This document shows, one piece after another, positions 1-10,798 of a DNA stretch of 64,000 bases. The position numbers and the translations under genes were made by a program. Position 1 is the stretch's first letter. Every line of letters starts with the position of its first letter. The notes beneath the pieces were generated by a model. That model ran no database searches and was not told where the DNA came from. It worked only from the letters and a program-made list of their open reading frames with translations. Source of the stretch: Elymus sibiricus (lineage: Eukaryota > Streptophyta > Magnoliopsida > Poales > Poaceae); the NCBI GenBank assembly GCA_039707655.1, contig CM077667.1, positions 63,269,628 through 63,333,627 of the forward strand, read 5' to 3'.

Positions 1-1994
1 GATTTATTTTCTTACTTTCTTCTTGCGTGTTTGAAAAACTTTGAGAAAATCCAAAAATATTTCTTGCTTCTTTTCGGTTTTTCTTTCTAGTTTAAATTAA
101 TTGTAGTAGCAAAAGAAAACCCAAAAAGATTTCTCGTTTCTTCTTTTACTTGTTGGGAGTTTTCCCGTGTAAATAGTTTTTCTCGTCTTTGTTTTTCCTT
201 CTTTGATTTACTTTCTTTAAGAAAAACCAAAAATTCTAAAAAATATATTTCAGTGTGTTTCTCTGAAATTCTTTTCCTTTTATTTGAGTCATACCAAGGA
301 GAAGACCACGATGAAAATGTTGAGTGGCTCTCATATGCATTATTGTTAATCTAACAAAGAGCCCATATTACTTTGTCTTCTCCTCTTGAATAAACTGCTT
401 GCAGATTCCAGCTTAGTCCACGTCACTCTTGCACTGTTATTTTTTTATATATTATTCGGTCATGCAAGTGAAAGGCAATATTGACGATATTTGATGAAGT
501 GACTGTGGCAGAGAGAAGCGGGTATGAACTCAACTTGTTTTTGTTTTTGTAAATGTTTTTAACCTAGTATCCATGATTCAGCATATTATGATCAAACATG
601 TTTGCAATGACAATTAGAGATTATAGTTGCTCATGCCATACTTAAGTAGCTAGGAGTGGATAATGATTTATCTTGAATGTCAACATGCATTAAAATGGTT
701 GTGATGTAGTATGATGATAAGGTATCCTCCTCTGAATGTTTCAAGTGGCTTGACTTGGCACATGTTCACACATGTAGTTGAATCAAAACCAACATAGCCT
801 CTACGATATTTATGTTCATGGTGTTCATATCCTACTCATGCTAGTATTCAATGTTGATTATGCATAATGCATGTTCATGACCGTTTTCGCTCTCTAGCTG
901 GCCGCTTCTCAACCTATTTGCTAGCCTTCACCTCTACTAAGCGGGAATACTGCTTGTGCGTCAAAATCCTTAACCAAGGTTATTCCATATGAGTCCACTA
1001 TATCTACCTATATGCGGTATTACTCTGCCGTTCCATGTAAATTTGCATGTGCCACCTCTAATATTTCAAATGAATATCTGTTTTGTGTGCCTGGACTGCT
1101 CATGGAGCGACAGGGGGTGGTCAGTATCTTCCATGTTAAGCGGGTTATTCTCATGATGAGTGTTTATTCACTTGCCCTTGCACGACAAGGGCGGTAATAG
1201 GGATTTCCAGTCGCGAAATCAAAAATTGCAAATAATTAAACGAAACTCCCCCAGTAATGTTGTTGGTATGGACGGTACCCGTGGATTCGGCTAGCCGTGG
1301 AGTGTGTTTGTTGGTGGAGGGGGAGTAAACCTTTACTTTTACCGCTTGGGAACCGCCGCTAATGTGTTTAGCATGGAAGATATTGATAACTCTTGGTCGT
1401 AACGTTGACAGGAACGGTGCACCTCCCAAAATTATATTTATCTTTGATTTAAGCTTTGAGCTCTGGCACCTCTGCAAATCTCTGCTTCCCTCTGCGAAGG
1501 GACTATCTATTTACTTTTATGTTGAGTCATCACCTTCTGAAATAAGCGCCAGATCTGAGAGCACTATTGTCGTCCTCATGCATTGTGTATAGTTAATGTT
1601 GGATGCATCATGACTGGATCTTTTCTATCATGAATTACAATGTTTAGTCGCTGCTTGAACTTTGGCGCTGCTCTACATTTATGTTTTGCGGTCTCAGAAA
1701 GGGCTAGCGAGATACCACTATTGTCCTATTATATCATGACCGTTTTGACAAAGTGTTGGCACTTGAGATATTTTATTATTGCTCTCTAGTGGATTATGCC
1801 ATTGATATGAGGTAATATAATTTCTAAGAGTTATTGTTGACATGGTTAGTCATGATCTTTGCTGAAAACCTAGGCGCTACTTAAGCATATTTATGTAAAC
1901 AATAACAAAAGAATTCGTAAAAGTTTTTCTTTTTCACTTTCAGTTTGTCAACTGAATTGCTTGAGGACAAGCAATGGGTTAAGCTTGGGGGAGT
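1..1994 (+). mobile_element. 3' internal non-coding part of a Gypsy retrotransposon
   Basis: T-rich untranslated sequence leading directly into a polypurine tract (AAGCTTGGGGGAG, about 1981-1993) and then the LTR at 1995. No ORF here resembles gag or pol. The sequence resembles the long 3' untranslated domain of abundant Triticeae Gypsy elements. The 5' part of the element lies left of the window. The family name is not certain (Sabrina/Fatima-like by memory). Confidence 0.7.
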
Positions 1995-3408
1995 TGATAC
2001 GTCTCCATCGTATCTAATTTTTCTAATGCTTTTGCTCTTATTTTGGACTCTAATTTGCATGATTTGAATGAAACTAACCCGGACTGACGCTGTTTTCAGC
2101 AGAACTACAATGGTGTTGTTTTTGTGCAGAAATAAAAGTTCTCGGAATTGGAAGAAACCTTTTGGAGAATTATTTTACAATAAATAAAAAAATATTGGAG
2201 CCAAGAACCACCCGAGGGGGTGCCCTGGCTGGGCATGATACACCAGGGCGTGCCACCCCCTCCAGGTGCGCCCTGGTGCGTTGTGGTCACCTCGTGGCCC
2301 CCCTGACCCTAATTCCAGCACTATAAATTCCTATTTTCGGAGAAAAGAATGGGAGAGGAAGTTTTATCGCGTTTCACGAGACGGAGCCGCCGCCACGTCC
2401 CGTTCTTCATCGGGAGGCCAGATCTGGAGCCCGTTTGGGGCTCCGGAGAGGGGAGTCTTCGGTCTTCGTCATCACCAACCCTCCTTCATCGCCAATTCCA
2501 TGATGCTCCCCAACGGGAGTGAGTAATTCCGTCGTAGGCTTGCTGGTCGGTGAGGAGTTGGATGAGATTCATCATGTAATCGAGTTAGTTTTGTTAGGGC
2601 TTGATCCCTAGTATCCACTATGTTCTGAGATTGATGTTGCTATGACTTTCCATGCTTAATGCTTGTCACTAGGGCCCGAGTGCCATGATTTTAGATCTGA
2701 ACAGTTTATGTTATCACCATTATATCTATGTTCTTGATCCGATCTTGCTAATCATATGCACCTGCTGTTTGTTATGATCCATAAACCCCATGGTGACAAT
2801 AATCGGGATACTTTCCGGTGATGACCGTAGTTTGAGGAGTTCATGTATTCACTATGTGCTAATGCTTTGTTCCAGTTCTCTATTAAAACGAGGCCTTAAT
2901 ATCCCTTAGTTTGCTTATGGACCACGCTGCCATGGGAGGGTAGGACAAAAGATGTCATGCAAGTTCTTTTCCATAAGCACGTATGACTATTTACGGAATA
3001 CATGCCTACATTATATTTATGAACTGGAGCTAGTTCTGTGTCGCCCTAGGTTATGACTGTTATATGATGAATATCATCCAATGAATTCACCGATCCAATG
3101 CCTACGAGTTTTCCACAAATTGTTCTTGCTAAGTTACTATTGCTACTGCTACGGTTACACTTGCTACGTAATCATTGCTATCATTGTTACCGTTACAGTT
3201 ACTGTTACTGCTGCTATCAAAACTATCATATTACTGTGCTACTGATCACTCTGCTGCAAATATTTAATCTCCAGGTGTGGTTGAATTGACAACTCAACTA
3301 CTAATACTTGCAAATATTATTTGGCTCCCCTTGTGTCGAATCTATAAATTTGGGTTGAATACTCTACCCTCGAAAACTGTTGTGATCACCTATACTTGTG
3401 GGTTATCA
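1995..3408 (+). mobile_element. 3' LTR of the Gypsy element, 1.41 kb
   Basis: The LTR starts TGATACGTCTCC just after the polypurine tract and ends GGGTTATCA, giving short inverted ends TGATA/TTATCA. CACTC (3409-3413) is the expected position of the right target-site duplication, but the left copy is outside the window. The small ORFs inside are not coding. Confidence 0.8.
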
Positions 3409-4040
3409 CACTCCTAGCCCGACATTAGTCAAGGAGTATGGATCGATGCCTCCATAGTAGGAGGCACCCACGTCTGCGACTCCAGCCGATCCCGATAGAC
3501 CGGGGGATACACTACCCTGAGACTCCCGACGATCGTCGCCAAGTGCCCTCGCACGAAGCCATGTCCATGGCCCTTAGCGCCGATATGCCTGGCAATATAG
3601 CTGATCCCCGACCACCACCAACTCCCACCGTACCTGTGAGGAGAGGGACCTCAACGCCCACGGACACCACCTAGATCGATCCCAAGCACACCAATCCGAA
3701 GCACGAACTCCGACTTGCCTCGGGCCCCGACAAGATCTGCCAGAGCACGAGCCGTGACTCGCCGCCAAGTCTCTAGTCTAGAGATAGGGGAAAGAAGGCT
3801 TGCTTCCGCCACCCAGCGCCACCGGCAGGGGAACGACACCAACTCCTTGCGCCGACTCCCCCACCAACCCGCACCACCCGTGCCCTTGGATGAGGTTAGC
3901 CCAGCTAGTGATACTGCTGGCCCCACCATGACACGCCCCCACTGCAACCACCTCTAGCATCCAAGGACCACCGGAGGCAACGGGACCTTGCCACCTTAGC
4001 CCGCACCGCTCACGTCCAGCCAGCCGGAGGAGTAGTCCGC
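3409..4040. other. GC-rich unassigned segment, left half
   Basis: About 630 bp of GC-rich sequence with overlapping open frames on both strands (for example 3651-3947 minus) and no recognisable domain. It was contiguous with 5632-5989 before the solo LTR inserted, because TCCGC occurs at 4036-4040 and again at 5627-5631. I see no gene I can name. Confidence 0.5.
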
Positions 4041-5626
4041 TGACGTGGCTTGAGACTGCGTCGGTATTTCCCCAAAGAGGAAGGGGTGATGCAGCATAGC
4101 GACGTTAAGTATTTCGCTCAGTTATGAAACCAAGGTTATCGAACCAGTAGGAGGATCACCACCACCCAATAAGCAGCACCTGCACACAAACAACAAATAC
4201 TTGCAACCCGACGCGAAAGAGAGGTTGTCAATCTCTCTACGGTAAAAAGGATAGATTAGGTAGTGTTAGATAGGAGAGATAGATCTCTCAAGAACACAAA
4301 ATAGAAAAGGCAAATAAAATATGCAGCAATATGTTTTTGGGTTTTTGGTTTTGTAGATCTGAAAACAAAGATGCAAAAAGATAGATCTGAAAGCAATATG
4401 TTGGAAAAGTAGACCCGGGAGCCGTAGGGTTCACTAGTGGCTTCTCTCATGAGTATAGCGCACGGTGGGTGAACAAATTACTGTTGGGCAATTGATAGAA
4501 AATCGAATAGTCATGACGATATCCAAGGCGATGATCATTATATAGGCATCACGTCCAAGATAGGTAAACCGACTCCTTCCTGCATCTACCTCTATTACTC
4601 CACACATCGACCGCTATCCAGCATGCATCTAGTGTATTAAGTTCATGGAAAAACAGAGTAATGCAATAAGAACGATGACATGATGTAGACAAGATCAATT
4701 CATGTAGGAATAGACCCCATCTTGTTATCCTTAATAGCAACGATACATGCGTTTCTTGCTGCCCCTTCTGTCACTGGGAAAGAACACCACAAGATCGAAC
4801 CCATCACAAAGCACCTCTTCCCATGGCAAGAAAAATCGATCTAGTTGGCCTAACTAAACCAAAGATTTGAAGAAGAAATACGAGGCTATAAGTAATCATG
4901 CATATAAGAGATCAAAGAAGACTCAAATAATATTCATGGATAGAAACTGATCATGAACTCAAAATTCATCGGATCCCAGCAAACATACCGCAAAAGTTTA
5001 CATCAAATAGATTTCCAAGAAACCATTGTATTGAGAATCATAAGAGAGAGAGGCGAAGCCATCTAGCTACTGCCTACGGACCCGTAGGTCTATGGTGGAC
5101 TACTCACGCATCATCGGAGAGGCACCTATGAAGAAGATGAACCCCTCCGTGATGGTGTTTAGATTGGATCTCGCGGTTCTGGAACTTGCGGCGGCTGGAA
5201 TTGTGTTTCGTTGACTCCCCTAGGGTTTTTGGAATATTTGGGAATTTATAGGCATCAGAGGCGATGGAGAGGGGCCCCGAGGAGGGCACAACCCATCACG
5301 GCGCGTCGGCCCCCCCCCCCCCCCGGCGCGCCCTGGTGGGTTGTGGTCTCCTCGGCCCACTTCTCCGGTACTTCTTTGGCCCACTAGGTGTCTTCTGGTC
5401 CAGAAAAAATCTCCAAAAAGTTTCGTCGCAATTGGACTCCGTTTGGTATTGATTTTCTGCGAAGTAAAAAACAAGCAAAAACAACAACTGGCACTTTGGC
5501 ACTATGTCAATAGGTTAGTCCCAAAAGATGATATAAAGTTGCTATAAAATTATTGTAAAACATCCAAGAATGATAATATAACAGCATGGAACAAGCAAAA
5601 ATTATAGATACGTTGGAGACGTATCA
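4041..5626 (-). mobile_element. Solo LTR of a Gypsy element, minus strand, TSD TCCGC
   Basis: Read on the minus strand it begins TGATACGTCTCCAACGTATC at 5626 and ends GCCACGTCA at 4041. The 5-bp flanks are identical: TCCGC at 4036-4040 and 5627-5631. A perfect TSD with no internal region identifies a solo LTR left by LTR-LTR recombination. A C homopolymer lies inside near 5309-5324. Confidence 0.88.
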
Positions 5627-5631
5627 TCCGC

Positions 5632-5989
5632 CAGATCTGGAGCGGCCAACCACACCCCGGCACGGCCAGCCTGCGCAGGCACACACCGCCGCTTGTCCAG
5701 CAGCCCACCACGCATCACCACCAGCCACCGCCATCGCCGGGATGGCTGTTATCGGGGCGCCGCTGCGCCTTGCCCGTCGCCACTTAAACACCCAAGGAGG
5801 CTGTCCCGCGCCAGCACTCCCGCCACAGCCGACGCCGGCCGGGCTTTGCATGGCGGCCCGCTTCGATGGTGGCGGGGGGAGGAGATCGAGGAGGGGCGGG
5901 GGCTTGCGGCAGCCAATCGAGCCCCCCCCCCCCCCCCATCGCGGGAGCAGGTCGGGCGAGGGGAAAGTTTTTCCCCTTCAGCTGATGGC
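5632..5989. other. GC-rich unassigned segment, right half
   Basis: About 360 bp, strongly GC-rich, with a run of about 15 C near 5923-5937. Open frames exist on both strands, as expected from composition alone. It separates two solo LTRs in opposite orientation. No function is recognised. Confidence 0.4.
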
Positions 5990-6553
5990 TGATACGTCTC
6001 GAGCGTATCGATAATTTTTGATTGTTCCATCCTATTATATTATTAATCTTGGATACTTTATATGCAATAATGTGCTATTTTATATCATTTTTTGGGACTA
6101 ACCTATTAACCCAGTGCCTAGTGCCGGTTGTTGTTTTATGCTTGTTTTTGGTTTTCCCGGAAATCAGTACCAAACGAAGTCCAAAAGCTACGAAACTTTG
6201 TGACGATTTTTTTCTGGACAAAAAAGACCCCAGAAGCTTCGGGAGGAGACCAGACGAGAGACAAGGAGACGACAAGGCAATAGGGCGTGCCCATGGGGTA
6301 GGCACACCTTGTTACCTTGTGGGCCCCTCATGGCTCCGTCTGACCTAATTCCACCTCCATAAATTCTCTAAAATTGGGAAACCAACAGAGAGCCCCTCGA
6401 AACACTTTTTCTGCCGCCGCTTCCACCGTGATCCCATCTGGAGACCTTTTCCGGTGCCCTGCCGGAGGGGGGATCGATCACGGAGGCCATCTACATCAAC
6501 CTTGCTGCCTCCATGATGATGTGTAAGTAGTCCATAGCTAGTACCTAGATGAC

Positions 6554-6561
6554 TTTCTCTC

Positions 6562-6598
<37 letters not shown>
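6554..6598. repeat. (CT)n microsatellite
   Basis: About 22 nearly uninterrupted CT dinucleotides within the plus-strand solo LTR. Confidence 0.95.
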
Positions 6599-6601
<3 letters not shown>

Positions 6602-7310
6602 ATCTTCAATACCATGTTCACCGAGATTCTCGCGGTGATCTATCCAATGTAATCTTCTTCTGCGGTGTGTTTGTTGGGATCCGATGAATTATGGGTTTAT
6701 GATCAGATTATTCATGAATATTAATTGAGTCTTCTTTGAATACTTTTATGCATGATTGTTTAGCTTCGTATTTCTCTCCGATCTATCGGTTTGGTTTGGC
6801 CAACTAGATTGATTTGTCTTCATTGGGAGTGGTACATTGTAATGGGTTCAATCTTGCGATACTCAATCCCAGTGACAGAGAGGGACATGCCACATATTTG
6901 TATTGTTGCCATTAAGGATAAAACGACGGGGTCTGAACATATTGCTTGTCTTACTTTGTCTACATCATGTCATCTTGCTCTAAGGATTACTCTATTTCAT
7001 ACTTAATACTCTGGATGCATGCTGGATAGCGGTCGATGAATGGAGTAATAGTAGTAGATGCAGGCAGGAGTCGGTCTACTTGTTTACGGACGTGATGCCT
7101 ATATACATGATTATTGCCTTGAATGAGATGTCATAACTATGCGCTATTCTGTCAATTGCCCAACAGTAATTTGTTTACCCACCGTATGCTATATTCGAGA
7201 GAGAAGCCTCTAGCGAAAACTATGTCCCCTGGGTCTACTTAAGCATAATTAGTAAAATCCTAAAAATACTTTGCTGCAATTTATTTTCTGTTATTTATAT
7301 TTTATATTTA

Positions 7311-7314
<4 letters not shown>

Positions 7315-7357
<43 letters not shown>
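7315..7357. repeat. (CTAT)n microsatellite
   Basis: About ten perfect CTAT tetranucleotides within the plus-strand solo LTR. Confidence 0.95.
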
Positions 7358-7784
7358 AGTATTTAATCCTTGCAAGTAACGAATTTAAGGGGCTTGGCAA
7401 CGCTCTTGCCCGCCTTAGGTGCAAGTGTTTGATTCTGTGTGTGTAGGTGTTGTCGAAGGGGGTTTGCTTGATTCTCCTATTGGTTCGATATCTTCGTTCT
7501 CACTGAGGAAAATACTTATCTCTATTGTACTGCATCTCCTCTCCTCTTTGGGGAAAAACCCAACGCAGTTTACAAGTAGCAACTGCCCCCTCACCCAAAG
7601 CCCTCCCCTCCCCTCCCTCAGTTTACTCTAGTTTGGGAGAGTTTGTACGTCTGGATGCGTTTTCGGACACTTGGAAGATAGCATTGGATGACAAAAAGTG
7701 AAGACATATAGGTGTGATTTGATGGTCCGCATTCGAGATGCCCTTAATCGGGAGCTCAAAAAAGAGCACCGTTACCGAGTGGCC

Positions 7785-8052
7785 GCTAGGTAAACTCGAC
7801 AAACGTCAAAAGCTCAACAATGAGCACCGTTTATCGACCTTTACATGACACATAGCTACTACTACCTTCTTTCCGGTTTATAAGGATTGCACGTAACTTT
7901 AGGTTGAAAAATAGACCAGCTAGGTAAACTCGACAAACGTCAAAAGCTCAACGATGAGCACCGTTTATAGACCTTTACATGACACATAGCTACTACTACG
8001 TTCTTTTCGGTTTATATGGATTGCGCGTAACTTTAGGTTAAAAAATAGACCA
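7785..8052 (+). repeat. 134-bp direct tandem duplication
   Basis: GCTAGGTAAACTCGACAAAC begins at 7785 and again at 7919, and the two 134-bp units differ at only a few positions. Each unit ends with the first ~60 bp of the MITE annotated at about 7996, so the duplication copied a MITE end together with its flank. Confidence 0.9.
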
Positions 8053-8203
8053 ACGTAATACAAGTTATATACCATAAAAAAACCATTAGAAACTCCAAAC
8101 CGTATACTTTCTAAGGGTATACTTTTTAGACTATACAATTCATCTTATGTTGGTCAAATTATATATCTAGCACGCAAGCCTTATAAACTTGAAGGAGGTA
8201 CTA
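7996..8203. mobile_element. Stowaway/Mariner-like MITE
   Basis: The left end is ACGTTCTTTTCGGTTTATA. The right end, CTTATAAACTTGAAGGAGGT, is its imperfect reverse complement. The interior is AT-rich with no ORF. Size and terminus suit Tc1/Mariner MITEs of grasses. The exact limits and TA duplications are approximate because the left end is part of a tandem duplication. Confidence 0.6.
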
Positions 8204-8293
8204 TAATAAAACCTCAGCCTCAAAGGTGGACTAGCATCAAGGGTTGATGTACAGGTCCATGGACATCAATTCCCTCCTCCGGCAACATGCCAG

Positions 8294-8586
8294 AACAGGG
8301 CAAAAACCTAGAGAAATAAAAAAAAGCCAAAAAAACTATCTAGACCCAACAAAGAGGACAAGAAAACACCAAAATTTAGAGAAAGCACCCAACACGCGCG
8401 ACACATTAGGGCGGTTGACGCGCTCCCAGACAAAAAAATTTACCCTTGTGAAAGCTCCGTAAGGTATCAATTGGTTAGTTGCTCTCGCTAACGTGGGAAG
8501 CTCCCGCAACGACGCCTAGGGTTGGGCTTTTGCGTTTTTTACTCCCTTTGTCTCACAATGTAAGACATTTTTGCAAGCTTTCCTGC
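8294..8586 (+). repeat. Direct repeat copy R1 (pair at 17757-18070)
   Basis: From ACAGGGCAAAAACC to GCTTTCCTGC this matches 17757-18070 closely in the same orientation, with a few indels. The shared part includes GCTCCGTAAGGTATCAATTG and a truncated Stowaway-type end, CTCCCTTTGTCTCACAATG. The similarity stops abruptly on both sides. The two copies bracket the DRM gene island. Confidence 0.85.
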
Positions 8587-8589
8587 ATT

Positions 8590-9360
8590 CTTTGAATGAT
8601 GTGATTCACATGACATGCAAACCCACATGTCATCCAGTGATTGACGACGGGGCTGTACTATCTGGGCCGCGGGCGATGTGTTTGGTTTGAGCCCAAGTAA
8701 GCCCAGCAAAATATTGGCATGACCAAAATTTTGGTAAGATCGTGTTGTTTGGTTTATAGCCATTGTACCCAAATTTTCGTAAAGTTGCTGGGACTTCCAT
8801 TTGGTTTGGAGCCAACTGAGTTTGCGTGTGGCAACATGCATTGGGTTAGTGCTTGGTTTAATTCTAGTTTACTTTCAATGTTAAGCTGCTAAAAGAGTGA
8901 GACACATATATCTAATACATTATGTTTTCTAGTTTTAGAGAGGCCACATTCAATTGAGGTCTCTAATTAAAATTGCATAACCCGATATTGATGGGTCAAA
9001 AACTTCTTAAGAGTTCTTAAATTCTATTTTTTAATTCACTGTGCTCTTGAATTTTGGAGCTTTATTATATGATTGAGGTATTTAGTTTTGGATTTGGTTC
9101 ATGATTTTGACCGAGTCAATAATTTTTCAAATCAATCATCAGTAACTGAACTATAAAAACATATCATCCGCGCATCCTATCGCCACCTAGAAAAAAGAGG
9201 TGTCAACATTTAATATTGTAGCACCAATATAATACATGCAATCACCAACAAAAAAAATTACCACACATAAATATGAGTTAATTAGCAGATAACACCAAAT
9301 CACACAGCAGAAAGCCCACCAAAACACCACACTACACTCCATCGTCTCTCCCACTCGCCA
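8590..9360. other. AT-rich intergenic segment, no gene seen
   Basis: No coding feature is seen. Near 8660-8850 are TGTTTGGTTT-type motifs typical of PIF/Harbinger-like ends (GGGCCGCGGGCGATGTGTTT). A loosely related inverted copy lies near 10,490-10,560. Confidence 0.4.
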
Positions 9361-9366
9361 AACAAA

Positions 9367-9603
9367 ATATTCCTGAGTTTCAAAATATAATGTGTAGAAT
9401 TTCTTTAACTTTGAGCAAGTTCAGAGCAAAAAATATCGACATTCACAATACGAAATAAATAAATGATAAAATTTTATTTTATGATGAGTCTAATGGATTC
9501 ATATTATGTATATTGATACATTTATTTAGAAATTTTGTCAAACTTAAAGAGGTTTGACTTTTCAGAAAAAACTAACACTTCTTATATTTGAAACATGGGG
9601 AGT
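9367..9603. mobile_element. Stowaway-type MITE
   Basis: The ends TTCCTGAGTTTCAAAATATA and TATATTTGAAACATGGGGAG are imperfect inverted repeats. The interior of about 240 bp has the AT-rich pattern (AACTTTGAGCAAGTT ... AACTTAAAGAGGTTTGACTT) of a common Triticeae Mariner MITE. It has no ORF. Confidence 0.7.
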
Positions 9604-10020
9604 ACAAATATTATCAAAGCCCAACAACACGAACAACGCAGTAAAGCTCGCCCAACCCTTCTAGTAAAGGACTATAGGGCCTTTTCGCAAAATAAAATAA
9701 AATAACCAAGGGATTATAAGGTCAAGGGGAAAACACAATTAGTAGGAAACAAATCGCTGCAATTAATAATAGATGATGGCCGCATTGGATTACGGAGGCA
9801 GTACCGGCATACGCATGGCGCGCGTGGAGCGAGTCTCACGCAGAAAAATGGCTGCAGTTAATTAGGGAGTCAAACAGCCAATTTAATCAGGTTTTTTGAA
9901 CACACACATTTTTTAACACATCCAATTTAACCAGGTAGCTGTGCTATAGCGCGCGGAGCTTTAGATTCAGTCAGCGTTAATTTGGCCGGATAATCCGCCT
10001 GTCGTTATAAACACGGCGTA
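9604..10020. other. Upstream region of the DRM gene, no element identified
   Basis: About 400 bp of mixed composition, including GGCGCGCGTGGAGCG and TATAGCGCGCGGAGC blocks. No ORF of interest and no clear core promoter can be assigned. Confidence 0.35.
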
Positions 10021-10382
10021 TCCTCTATTCCTAAATAGCTACAACCCACTACCTAATTTTTCTAGCCATGCAACCATGACACATAAGCAAGTATGCATGC
10101 AAGACATAAATAACATTTTTTGCATTACTCTACGCATGCAATGGTGCCACATCATCAATTCATGCATATTAGTCATAAGTAGTTTTTTGCATTAGAGTTC
10201 ATCCTCCATATTTTGTTAGAAATTACATTTTTCAACTATAATTTTCACTCTCTTTTTATAAGCTTTGTATTTTATTGTTTTTAAGCTTACATTCGCTTTC
10301 CATTAGTTTTAGATTTTTTTTATAGCAACTATTTATCCATTTTTTAGCAATGTTCCCGCAGCAACGCGCGGGGCATCATTAG
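10021..10382 (+). mobile_element. Small non-autonomous Helitron-like element
   Basis: It begins A|TCCTCTATTCCTAAATAG and ends with a GC hairpin, CCCGCAGCAACGCGCGGG, followed 8 bp later by TTAG|T. A 5' TC, a 3' hairpin and a CTRR-like end inserted between A and T are Helitron hallmarks; the terminal CTAG is here TTAG. The 362 bp are AT-rich and carry no Rep/helicase. It lies about 180 bp upstream of the DRM first exon. Limits are inferred from termini only. Confidence 0.6.
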
Positions 10383-10798
10383 TTCACGGAAAAGCGGGCG
10401 CCGAACTCGCCAATTTTCTGGCGAACGTTTTCCGCCCCGACGGTGCTCCAACGAATTGGCGAAAATAATCGTGGGAAGGTCCAGGGCGTGCTGGGCGAGC
10501 CAAAATATTTTGGTGTGGTCATCCTTGGTTGTAAACCAAACACACCCCAAGGCCCACGAGAGGAGACGAACGAGCTCGGGCTGCATCAGTCCACGCCAAG
10601 ACTGAGCGGCGGGGCGGAGGACTGGAGGAGACGAACCAACTTCACTCCGCCGTCGCCGTCTCCCTCCGCCGTCGCCGCCGCCTGCCGTCACAGGGAGCCT
10701 CCTCCGTCGCCCCTTCCTCCTCTTCACGGCCCCGCAGAGAAAGACCACAAGAGGCGCGATAGAGGGGGTGTATCTTCTGGCATCATTGTTATCAATCA

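Larger units (their letters stand above)
5990..7581 (+). mobile_element. Solo LTR of the same Gypsy family, plus strand
   Basis: Starts TGATACGTCTCGAGCGTATC and runs to about 7581, where GGGGAAAAACCCAACGCAGT mirrors the end of the minus-strand copy at 4041. The flanks ATGGC (5985-5989) and ACTGC (7582-7586) agree at 3 of 5 bases only, so the TSD has decayed or the end is misplaced by a few bases. It contains (CT)n at 6554-6598 and (CTAT)n at 7315-7357. Confidence 0.75.

Noticed and set aside
3438..3960. ORFs on both strands in the GC-rich segment
   Set aside because: No domain, mutually overlapping on opposite strands, and interrupted by a solo LTR; listed only as an unassigned segment.
8463..8500. 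tRNA-like appearance of GGTATCAATTGGTTAGTTGC
   Set aside because: No cloverleaf can be drawn, and the stretch belongs to the R1/R2 repeat.
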